Shown piece by piece: positions 25,461-32,269 of a stretch of 32,585 nt of DNA. The stretch's first letter is position 1, and every line of letters starts with the position of its first letter. Where the stretch lies: the NCBI GenBank assembly GCA_030765605.1, contig JAVCCG010000143.1:1-32585 (forward strand), given 5' to 3'. The DNA is from Candidatus Alcyoniella australis. Lineage in GTDB: Bacteria; Lernaellota; Lernaellaia; JAVCCG01; Alcyoniellaceae. A program made the translations under genes and the position numbers. Under the pieces are notes generated by a model, which did no database searches, was not told the origin of the DNA, and saw nothing but the letters and a program-made list of their open reading frames with translations.

Positions 25461-26270
25461 TCAGTCGCGCTTGGCCAGCAGCATGCTGGCCACGGTGTTT
25501 ACGCCGCTGTGCAGCAGGGGCAGGAAGCGCGAGTAGAAGCCCAAGAGGTTGATCGGGCTGACCATCTCCACCGCCTTGTCTTTGCGAACCGCCTTGAAGA
25601 TGATCCGGCCCACGGTCTTGGGCGAATTGCTGTAGAACGGCAGCAGCTTCATCGACATCTTGGCGCCCCAGGTCTCGCCCTGAACCTCGTCGTAGAACCC
25701 GGTGTTGACCATGAACGGGTAGACCGTGGTGACCTCGATGTTGTGCTTGGACAGCTCGAACCCCAGCACCTCGGAGTATCCGGCCATGCCAAGCTTAATA
25801 GAGGCGTAGGCGCCCCAGGTTGGCAGCAGGAAGAACGCCTGGCCCGAGCTGAGGTTGACGATGTGGCCGCTGTTGCGCTCGATCATGCTCGGCAGCAGGG
25901 CATAGATGAAGTGCAGCGGACCCATGAAGTTGACGTCGATCAGCTTGCGCCACTGCTTAAGCGTGGTGTCCTTGATCTCGCCGTTGTGGCCGATGCCCGC
26001 GTTGTTGATCAGTACGTCCACGCCGCCGAGCTTGGCGATTACGTCCTTGGCCGTTTTATCGACCGCGCTTTTTTTCGAGACGTCGGTAACGTAGGTGTGG
26101 ACCTTGGCGCCAAGCTCCTCGATCTGCTTGGCCGCCGCGTCCAGTCCGGGCTCGTCGATGTCGGTGAGCACCAGCACGCTGCCGGCCTTGGCAAAGTACT
26201 CCGCAGTGCACAGGCCGATGCCGTGGGCGCCGCCGGTGATCAGGACCACCTTATCCTTGAGCTTCTTCAT
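25461..26270 (-). CDS. Short-chain dehydrogenase/reductase (SDR)
   Basis: Classical SDR using NAD(P)H. Cofactor loop TGGAHGIG (12-19), Asp-containing second strand VLVLTDID, NNAG motif (near 88-91), and Y155xxxK159 in YASIK with the preceding catalytic Ser in LSSG. The C-terminal 60 or so residues (PINLLGFYSRFLPLLHSGVN) are longer and more hydrophobic than in the compact SDRs, as seen in membrane-associated members acting on lipids. Substrate unknown. The start at 26270 has GGAGG upstream (10-base gap). The open frame continues 22 codons further but lacks support. A separate strong promoter lies upstream, and a terminator lies downstream, so it is transcribed alone, not with the glycyl radical operon before it. 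Confidence 0.9.
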   Translation of the reverse strand: MKKLKDKVVLITGGAHGIGLCTAEYFAKAGSVLVLTDIDEPGLDAAAKQIEELGAKVHTYVTDVSKKSAVDKTAKDVIAKLGGVDVLINNAGIGHNGEIKDTTLKQWRKLIDVNFMGPLHFIYALLPSMIERNSGHIVNLSSGQAFFLLPTWGAYASIKLGMAGYSEVLGFELSKHNIEVTTVYPFMVNTGFYDEVQGETWGAKMSMKLLPFYSNSPKTVGRIIFKAVRKDKAVEMVSPINLLGFYSRFLPLLHSGVNTVASMLLAKRD

Positions 26271-26350
26271 CGACTGGGATCCTCCGGAAAAATTGCTGAA
26301 CAACCGGGATTTGCCGATCTCCCCGGCGGAAATCACTACTGACGCAATGG

Positions 26351-26379
26351 ACTATACGTGAAATGATGCACAGCGTCAA
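26351..26379 (-). promoter_or_regulatory. Strong sigma70 promoter for the SDR gene
   Basis: On the minus strand, TTGACG (26374-26379), exactly 17 bases of spacer, and TATAGT (26351-26356): 5 of 6 consensus bases in each hexamer. It lies about 75 bases ahead of the SDR start codon. This is the best-matching promoter seen in the window. Confidence 0.75.
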
Positions 26380-26443
26380 AATCGGAAATATACAGGAGAG
26401 CGGTCGAAAAGTGACGAGGTAGGAAGCTTAAAAACGACGGTGT

Positions 26444-27382
26444 TCAGCGGTTGACCGAGGCCTCGAAGCCCGCGTCCGTAAGCTGGTCGATCACGCGTTG
26501 CAGCGCGTCCTCGCCAAGCTCGGGGGCCGTGAAGAATTCGTCCGCACGGCCGACCTTGGCCCACTTGCCGCGCGCCAGGCTGTTGTAGGGCATCAGCTCG
26601 ATTGCGCCGACATATCCCGTCTTGCGCAGGATGGCGATGAACCCCTCGATGGTCTGTTGGTCGATGTTTGCGCCGGGGATCAACGGAATGCGCGGGATCA
26701 CGCGCGACGCTCCGGCGCTGCGTACGATCTGGCCAAAGCGCTCGATGATCGGCCCGTTGGATACGCCGGTGAGGCGTTCGTGCTCGGCCGGGTCGGGATG
26801 TTTGAGGTCGAACAAGAACAGGTCGCAAAGCTCGATCAGACGTTCGCCGATCTCCGCGGAGAACAGGCCGCAGGTCTCCAGCGCAACGTGTACGCCCGCG
26901 GTTTTCAATCCTTGGATCAGCTCGATCAGGAATTTATGCTGCATGGTCGGCTCGCCGCCGCTGATCGTCACGCCGCCGCCGGACTGATCGTAGAACGGCT
27001 TGTCGCGCAGCACGCGCTCGATGATCTGCGCGGCGTCGGCTGTAAAGCCGATCAGTTCAAGCGCCTTGTTCGGGCACTGCTTTACGCAATTGCCGCAGGC
27101 AGTGCAGCGTTCGACATCGTAACGACGTGTGCCGTCCACAATGCTCAGCGCATTATTTTGGCAGACCTCAACGCACTTGCCGCAGACAGTGCAGCGTTCG
27201 GCGATCAGCCCGATCTCGGGTTCGCGTCGCCAGGACTCGGGGTTGTGGCACCAGCGGCAGCGCAGGGGACAGCCCTTGAAAAAGATCAGGGTGCGGATTC
27301 CAGGACCGTCGTACAGCGCGTAGTGCTGGACGTCGAACAGCACGCCGCTGCCGCAGACCGGTTGCTTGCCGATCGCGCTCAA
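26444..27382 (-). CDS. Glycyl-radical-enzyme activating protein (radical SAM)
   Basis: Installs the glycyl radical on the neighbouring enzyme by reductive cleavage of S-adenosylmethionine. The radical-SAM cluster motif is GCPLRCRWC (C38, C42, C45) after YDGPGIRT. A ferredoxin insert carries two [4Fe-4S] motifs, [11 protein letters not shown] (64-74) and [12 protein letters not shown] (93-104), the arrangement of the activases for diol-dehydratase- and decarboxylase-type glycyl radical enzymes rather than of PFL activase, which lacks the insert. SGGEP (SAM binding) follows. The start is a TTG that directly follows the TAG of the alcohol dehydrogenase gene. The ribosome site is weak, so coupling by reinitiation is likely. 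312 aa is normal. It is the last gene of the operon. Confidence 0.94.
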   Translation of the reverse strand: MSAIGKQPVCGSGVLFDVQHYALYDGPGIRTLIFFKGCPLRCRWCHNPESWRREPEIGLIAERCTVCGKCVEVCQNNALSIVDGTRRYDVERCTACGNCVKQCPNKALELIGFTADAAQIIERVLRDKPFYDQSGGGVTISGGEPTMQHKFLIELIQGLKTAGVHVALETCGLFSAEIGERLIELCDLFLFDLKHPDPAEHERLTGVSNGPIIERFGQIVRSAGASRVIPRIPLIPGANIDQQTIEGFIAILRKTGYVGAIELMPYNSLARGKWAKVGRADEFFTAPELGEDALQRVIDQLTDAGFEASVNR

Positions 27383-28558
27383 CTACAGCCTTTCGCTCAG
27401 CACGTGGATCAGCTCGTCCACGGTGAGCTGCACCGGGTTGTTCTTGTTGCCGGTAGCCTGCGCGATCTGCGGCAGGTCCTGCTCGGTCACGCCGTACTGG
27501 GAAAGTCGCGGCACCTGCAGCGCTTGGGTCCACTCGTGCAACTTTTGATTGAGCATCCGTACGCGCAAGCCCACATCCTTCTCTACCAGGCCGACCAACA
27601 GCGCGCCGATATCGCCGTAGCGCTTTAGCGCTGGGCTGCCCTTACCGCGTTGCGAGATCAGCTTGTCGGTGCTAATGGCGGTGACCGCGGCCAGCAGCGA
27701 GCCGCAGGCCGCGCCGTGGGGCACGTCGAACGCGGCGCCCAATGATCCGGCCAACCCGTGGACAGTGCCTAGCCCGGCATTGGCCAACGTGATCCCAGAG
27801 AGCAGGGCGGCGTAGGCCATCATCCCGCGCGCCTCCAAATCGTCGCCGTGCTCGAATGCGCGCACCAGGCCGTGGCGCACGCGCTGCATGCCGCTGAGCG
27901 CCAGGGCGTCGGTCAACGGCGTGGCCTGGGTCGAGATGTACGATTCCAGCAACTGGGTGAACGCGTCGAGTCCCGAGGCTGCGGTGATCTCCGGAGGACA
28001 GCTGCAAGCCAACTGCGGGTCGAGCAGCGCCACGTCCGGCACGTAGTTGTCGTGGCGTAGCGACTTCTTAAAACCGCCGGGTCCCACGCGGCTGAGCACC
28101 GCGTTCTTGGTCGCCTCCGATCCGGTGCCCGCGGTGGTCGGCGCGGCGATCAGCGGCAGCCTGGTACCCGGAGGGGGTTTAGTTCCAACGTCCTCAAGAT
28201 AGTCGACCACCGATCCGGAAGTTGTCAGCATAGCGCTGATCGCCTTGGCCGCGTCGATCACGCTGCCGCCGCCCACGGCGAGCACCACGTCGATCGACTC
28301 GCCGCGCAAGCGCTGGACCTGCTCGTCGCAAAACTCGGGAGTCGGCTCGCCGGAGACAATCGCGTGCGCGTGTTTGATGTTTAGCAGATCAAGCCCGTCG
28401 ATCAGTTGTTGCCAACAACTACCGCGCGATGCAAAGCCGCGGCCGGTGACCAGCAGCACGCAACGGCCGTATGAGGCAACAAGCTGCGGCGCCTGAGACA
28501 AAGTGCCGGGGCCGAAGACGATCCGCGGAATTCTGGCAAAGCAAAACGGTGCGATCAT
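27383..28558 (-). CDS. Iron-containing alcohol dehydrogenase
   Basis: NAD(P)-dependent group III alcohol dehydrogenase. The nucleotide-binding GGGSVIDAAKAI and PTTAGTGSEATKNAV are typical. Metal-site positions are D198, Q202, H267 (VHGLAG) and H281 (VPHGAA), with spacing matching FucO (D196, H200, H263, H277). The second ligand is Gln where His is usual. Other Fe-ADH-like proteins have such a change, so it does not prove inactivity, but metal use may differ. In glycyl-radical operons an enzyme of this family reduces the aldehyde or keto product to the alcohol. Here the gene follows the glycyl radical enzyme by 28 bp and abuts the activase. 391 aa is normal. Confidence 0.93.
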   Translation of the reverse strand: MIAPFCFARIPRIVFGPGTLSQAPQLVASYGRCVLLVTGRGFASRGSCWQQLIDGLDLLNIKHAHAIVSGEPTPEFCDEQVQRLRGESIDVVLAVGGGSVIDAAKAISAMLTTSGSVVDYLEDVGTKPPPGTRLPLIAAPTTAGTGSEATKNAVLSRVGPGGFKKSLRHDNYVPDVALLDPQLACSCPPEITAASGLDAFTQLLESYISTQATPLTDALALSGMQRVRHGLVRAFEHGDDLEARGMMAYAALLSGITLANAGLGTVHGLAGSLGAAFDVPHGAACGSLLAAVTAISTDKLISQRGKGSPALKRYGDIGALLVGLVEKDVGLRVRMLNQKLHEWTQALQVPRLSQYGVTEQDLPQIAQATGNKNNPVQLTVDELIHVLSERL

Positions 28559-28586
28559 CAGACCTCCTGATTGAAATGCGTATTAA

Positions 28587-31178
28587 TCAACAAACAGCGC
28601 AGTGCTCGGTGCGCGAAATGACCTCGTCCTGAATCTCGCGGCCCAGGTCGACGAAATAGGTGCTGTAGCCGCCGACCTTGACGATCACGTCGCGGAACGT
28701 TTCCGGGTCGTGCTGCGCCGCGCGCAACATCTCGGCCGAGGCCACGGTGGGCTGAAGTTGCGCTCCGCCCATGGCGAAGTAGCTGCGCAGCAACGAGCAG
28801 AATTTGTCGCGCGTCTCCGTGGACTGACCGATGGCGCTGGGGTGCAGCTTGAGGTTGACCGCGCAGCCGAGCAATCCGCTGAAGTCGATGGCCGCGACCG
28901 AGCGCAACACCGCGGTGGTTCCGGCGCGCTCGACGTTGTAAGGATTGCAGCTCGAGGCATAGGGCGTGGCAGCCCGGCGGCCGTCGATCGTGGCCATCGA
29001 GGCCCGTCCGTCGATGGTGTGCGAGGTCATGCTGTTGATGAACGGCACGAACGGCCCGCCGCGGAAATCGCGGTATTTGTCCGTGGAAGCGAAGATCATC
29101 GCGGCCACTCGCGCGGCCAGTTCGTCGCTCTGCGCTTCGCCGTTGCCCCACTTGCCCTCCAAGCCGTCCACCAGTTGCGCGACGCGCTCGTGCCCCACGA
29201 AGTTGGCGTCGATTGCCGTGAGCAGCTCGGGCAGGGTCAGGTCGTGGCGCTCGAACACCAGCTTGTTGATCGTGTACAACGAGTCGATCACGTTGGCAAC
29301 CGAGTTGATCATGTTGATGCCGCTGAAATTGTACGTCGCGCCGCCGCGCGTGATGTCGCGGCCGTTTTCCAGGCAGCCTTGCATCAGCGCCGAGATGTGC
29401 GGCGCGGGAAGATGCTCGGAGAAGATCCGGTCGCGCAGGTTCGAGGACTCGGCGTTGAGCATCACCGCGTGGTCGAGTTGGATCTCGAACGCCTTGAGCA
29501 GTTGCTCGATATTTTCAAAAGATGACGGATCGCCGGTCTGCGGGCCCACGCCGCGCACCGGGCCGATCAGCGTCATCGCATCGCCGTTGCGCAGTGCCGC
29601 GTCGAACACGCGCGAGAGCAGCAGACCCGAGAAGCTGATGCCGCCGCTCTTGCCCGGGCAGATCAGGTCGGTGCAGCCGGTGATCGCGTAGTCCAGGGCA
29701 TCGGGGTCGGAGAAGCCGCGGCTGCGCATCGCGTCGACGAACACCTCGTCGTTCATCAACGAGAGGTTGGAGCACGAGTTGTGCATCAGCTCGGCAGCCG
29801 CAAGGTAAAGTTGATTGGGAGTGTCGCGGTGCACGCGCAGCACAATCGAGGTGATGGTCTTGGAGCGGTCGGCCGCCTCGAGCAGCAGGTAGGTCAGCTC
29901 GTTGGTCGCGTCCTGGCCATCGCTGGTTTGGCCGCCGACGGTGATCGGCGTCGAACCCTCGTAGCGCAAATAGAACTTGCCCAAAATGTTCGATTCGGGG
30001 CGCAGGTTGTGGGTCATGATCTTGAGCATCAGCTCTTGGCAAAGCTCGGAAGCCTGCTCGTGGGTGATGTCGCCGTTTTCGAGGTCGCGCCGAAAGTAGG
30101 GGATAAGCATTTGATCGAGGCGGCCCGGGGCGTGGACGTTGGTGATGTTGGCCAGCTCCACAGCGGTGTGAGTGCTCCAAAGCCCCTGCACAGCCTCGCG
30201 GAAACCGCGCGCCGGATGCAGCGGAGAGCGGCGGGCAGCCTTGAGCATCGTGCGCAGCACCTCGCGACGCTCAGGGTCTGTGCAGGCTTGCAGATTGTGT
30301 TCGAGTTGCTGGACCAGTCGTTCGCAAAAGCAGATCAGGCCGTCGAACGCCGAGAGCAGCGATTGCAAAAATACCCGGCGTTCGCTATCGCCGTTTGAAA
30401 CCGACTCGAGCTGTGCGCTTGCCTCGCGGCGCATCTGCAGCAGTCCGCGCTCGAGCACAGTTGCGTAATCCAAAATCAAGTGCCCCTGGTAGGTGGCGAT
30501 CGAGGCGCTGGTGGAGACGATCAAGGCCTGCTTAGTCGGCGTGGCCACCAGCGAACGGACGAAGTCCGCGACCTCGTCGTTGACCAATCCGGAGTTGCGC
30601 AGCTCGCGGTCCACCGCGTCGGCAATGGTCCGGCCCTTCCAATAGGGGAGAAGATCACGGCGCAGCTCGCGGGAATTCTCGGGGCTGATCTCGAAGCGGT
30701 TGATTTCGCGCCGCTCAAGGGTATCCAGTCCGACGTTGAGCGGATTGCCGCCCAGTGAGGCGTTGAATTTAAACGTGCGGACCAGGCCGCGGATTCCGTT
30801 TTGACGAACCAGATAGCCCAGCAGTCGCACGGTAGAGCCAAGCTGAAAGCGCAGCATGGCAGGACGGGTGAGCTCGCAGGCGAGAATGTTGTTGAACAGA
30901 CCGCGCTCGATATCAAGCGGCAGTCCCAGGAAATGCTCGGTCCAATTGCCGGCGATGCGGTCGTCCGGATCGATGTTGTGGGTCATGTTGCGATAGACGT
31001 GGAGCATCGATTCGGCAACGCGAAGCCCCGGCTGCACGTCGGGACTATCGCGCTCGCGCCACTTGGATGTGAATAGGCGCGCACGCTCGATCGAGATCTG
31101 CGGCGTCTGGGTCTGATAGCGGCGACGCATGCGCGTGATGCGCTCGCAGGCCAGGTCGTGGGGCGGTTGAACGCTCAT
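28587..31178 (-). CDS. Glycyl radical enzyme, substrate unknown
   Basis: Oxygen-sensitive radical enzyme of the PFL/diol-dehydratase superfamily, 863 aa. The C-terminal glycyl loop is IVKVGGYSTYFVDLG with the radical Gly at 837, 26 residues from the end, followed by EVISRTEH. The PFL-type barrel has TIDGRRAATP near its end and the catalytic Cys502 in GCTDL. In most lyases and dehydratases of the family this motif is GCVE, the Glu acting as base, whereas here the acid is Asp504. In glycerol/propanediol dehydratases a His-Ser pair precedes SPGRFDQ. Here the aligned positions before APGRLDQ are N347 and V348, with H349 next. These changes argue against glycerol dehydratase. Its ATG overlaps the GntR gene stop (ATGA). 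The alcohol dehydrogenase and activase follow. Confidence 0.93.
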   Translation of the reverse strand: MSVQPPHDLACERITRMRRRYQTQTPQISIERARLFTSKWRERDSPDVQPGLRVAESMLHVYRNMTHNIDPDDRIAGNWTEHFLGLPLDIERGLFNNILACELTRPAMLRFQLGSTVRLLGYLVRQNGIRGLVRTFKFNASLGGNPLNVGLDTLERREINRFEISPENSRELRRDLLPYWKGRTIADAVDRELRNSGLVNDEVADFVRSLVATPTKQALIVSTSASIATYQGHLILDYATVLERGLLQMRREASAQLESVSNGDSERRVFLQSLLSAFDGLICFCERLVQQLEHNLQACTDPERREVLRTMLKAARRSPLHPARGFREAVQGLWSTHTAVELANITNVHAPGRLDQMLIPYFRRDLENGDITHEQASELCQELMLKIMTHNLRPESNILGKFYLRYEGSTPITVGGQTSDGQDATNELTYLLLEAADRSKTITSIVLRVHRDTPNQLYLAAAELMHNSCSNLSLMNDEVFVDAMRSRGFSDPDALDYAITGCTDLICPGKSGGISFSGLLLSRVFDAALRNGDAMTLIGPVRGVGPQTGDPSSFENIEQLLKAFEIQLDHAVMLNAESSNLRDRIFSEHLPAPHISALMQGCLENGRDITRGGATYNFSGINMINSVANVIDSLYTINKLVFERHDLTLPELLTAIDANFVGHERVAQLVDGLEGKWGNGEAQSDELAARVAAMIFASTDKYRDFRGGPFVPFINSMTSHTIDGRASMATIDGRRAATPYASSCNPYNVERAGTTAVLRSVAAIDFSGLLGCAVNLKLHPSAIGQSTETRDKFCSLLRSYFAMGGAQLQPTVASAEMLRAAQHDPETFRDVIVKVGGYSTYFVDLGREIQDEVISRTEHCAVC

Positions 31179-31930
31179 GGCTTTCTCTCCAAAACGCGGC
31201 GTAGGGTCTGATCGTCGAGCAGCATTCGTTGCTCAAAGATTTTTTTGGCGCGCTTGGCGTTGCCCTCGCGCAGGGCTTTGACCAGTCGGCCGTAGACATC
31301 GGCCGTGACCTCGGGCCCTTCCTCGATCTGGTAGTAGAGCACGCTGACCTTTTCGAAAACCTCGCGCACCGTGTTGAGCATGTAGAGCAGCACGCGATTG
31401 CCCGTACCTTGGGCCAAGAGGTGAAAGAATTCGAAATCAAGTCCGCCATGGAGACGCTGGGCAGTGTCTTGACGGGGATAGCGATCGACCAGCTGTTGCA
31501 GACCCTCCAGCGTGGCCTCGTCGATGCGCTCGGCCGCCAGGTCGATCAAGGCCAGGGCGAAGATCCGCCGCACCTGGGCCAGGTCGAGCATCAGGGCGCT
31601 GTCCAGGCCGATCCCCTCGGCCAGCAGGAATTTTACAAGTTCCAGACCCCAGCTATGGGAACTGGGCTGTACGAACACGCCGTCCCCGGGTCTGATCAGC
31701 ACTAGGCCCATGGACTCCATGCGGCGCAACGCTTCGCGCAAACCGGTGCGGTTGACCTCTAGACGCTGGGCCAGCTCGCGTTCGGCGGGCAGTTTGTCTC
31801 CGGGAGCAAACGCGCCGGAGATCACCGCTTCGGCGAGTTGAACCACAACCTCGTCCGATACGCGCGCGCGACGCACGGGCCGCAGTTGCGGCGCGGGTCG
31901 GCCGTTGTTCTCGATCAGCTCTTGTGGCAT
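31175..31930 (-). CDS. FadR-type GntR-family regulator (FCD domain)
   Basis: Transcription factor with an N-terminal winged helix-turn-helix (about residues 22-90: SDEVVVQLAEAVISGAFAPG, LPAERELAQRLEVNRTGLREAL, GLVLIRPGDGVFVQ) and a C-terminal all-helical FCD ligand domain (about 105-245) with the DFEFFHLLAQ motif that often holds a metal and a small organic acid. The start is set at 31930 because the upstream open frame runs through the promoter and operator found here. ATG 31945 is the alternative. GGAAAAA lies near the start. It is the first gene of the operon and its stop overlaps the start of the glycyl radical enzyme. Likely represses its own operon until a metabolite related to the pathway binds. 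Confidence 0.9.
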   Translation of the reverse strand: MPQELIENNGRPAPQLRPVRRARVSDEVVVQLAEAVISGAFAPGDKLPAERELAQRLEVNRTGLREALRRMESMGLVLIRPGDGVFVQPSSHSWGLELVKFLLAEGIGLDSALMLDLAQVRRIFALALIDLAAERIDEATLEGLQQLVDRYPRQDTAQRLHGGLDFEFFHLLAQGTGNRVLLYMLNTVREVFEKVSVLYYQIEEGPEVTADVYGRLVKALREGNAKRAKKIFEQRMLLDDQTLRRVLERKP

Positions 31931-31941
31931 CGATTTTTCCG

Positions 31942-31976
31942 CCATTGGATTATTGGTACAACCAGTGGACCAATGG
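31942..31976. promoter_or_regulatory. FadR/GntR-type operator
   Basis: A nested palindrome: outer arms CCATTGG (31942-31948) and CCAATGG (31970-31976), plus an inner perfect TGGTACAACCA (31954-31964), which fits the FadR-subfamily consensus TNGTNNNACNA. It begins right after the -10 box and covers the expected transcription start, the right place for autorepression by the GntR protein encoded just downstream. Confidence 0.7.
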
Positions 31977-32006
31977 AGAATAGTCAATCGTCAGCAGAAT
32001 TGTCAA
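31977..32006 (-). promoter_or_regulatory. Promoter of the GntR-glycyl radical operon
   Basis: On the minus strand, a perfect TTGACA (32001-32006), an 18-base spacer and TATTCT (31977-31982). The start point would fall near 31970, inside the operator. This placement also rules out the most upstream start codon of the regulator's open frame (31987), which would precede transcription. Confidence 0.65.
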
Positions 32007-32038
32007 GACTCTGGCGCGTTGGCGAGGAAGGCGAAGCT

Positions 32039-32087
32039 ATTGCGAGCAGATTGTGCGCCGCAGTAGGAGACTCAATAGATAATCAGG
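32039..32087. repeat. 49-bp intergenic direct repeat, copy 1
   Basis: Starts ATTGCGAGCAGATTGTGCG and ends GATAATCAGG. It matches 48 of 49 bases with copy 2 at 32220-32268 (difference A/G in the tenth base from the end), and the 19 bases just before each copy are also partly similar. No ORF with coding character covers it. Confidence 0.85.
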
Positions 32088-32100
32088 AAAGCCCTGATTA
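32080..32100. repeat. Hairpin at the end of repeat copy 1
   Basis: TAATCAGG (32080-32087) and CCTGATTA (32093-32100) are perfect 8-bp inverted arms with a 5-base AAAGC loop. It uses the tail of the 49-bp repeat as its left arm. Could act as a bidirectional terminator or be part of a repeat-family structure. Confidence 0.6.
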
Positions 32101-32168
32101 TTCGTTGGGGTCCGTCGCGAGGCGTGCAAGGTGCCGCAAGAACAAGGAAGCCGAGCCTATACAACGCA

Positions 32169-32190
32169 GGCGTACCCACTGTGGTACGTC
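32169..32190. repeat. Hairpin within the intergenic repeat region
   Basis: GGCGTACC (32169-32176) and GGTACGTC (32183-32190) pair over 8 bp (one G-U) around a 6-base loop. It lies between the two 49-bp copies. GC-rich hairpins around a GTACC core recur in intergenic repeats of some deltaproteobacterial genomes, though I cannot confirm family membership. Confidence 0.5.
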
Positions 32191-32219
32191 GAGGATGGAT
32201 CGGCGAGGATGACACGGTT

Positions 32220-32268
32220 ATTGCGAGCAGATTGTGCGCCGCAGTAGGAGACTCAATGGATAATCAGG
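32220..32268. repeat. 49-bp intergenic direct repeat, copy 2
   Basis: Second copy of the repeat at 32039-32087, 181 bases away, same orientation. It ends two bases before the stop codon of the TPR gene, so it lies exactly at the 3' border of that gene. Confidence 0.85.
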
Positions 32269-32269
32269 G

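Noticed and set aside
26498-27628. 376-codon plus-strand frame opposite the activase and alcohol dehydrogenase
   Set aside because: Antisense shadow crossing the junction of two well-identified genes.
28587-31178. Calling the glycyl radical enzyme a glycerol dehydratase or pyruvate formate-lyase
   Set aside because: No CC pair as in pyruvate formate-lyase, and the His-Ser and Cys-x-Glu residues of glycerol dehydratase are not found.
31931-31987. Longer start for the GntR regulator (31987)
   Set aside because: The codons lie in the promoter and operator. Transcription is predicted to begin near 31970.
31838-32212. 124-codon plus-strand frame running from the regulator into the repeat region
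   Set aside because: It overlaps the regulator antisense and then repeat DNA. No ribosome site or recognisable protein pattern.
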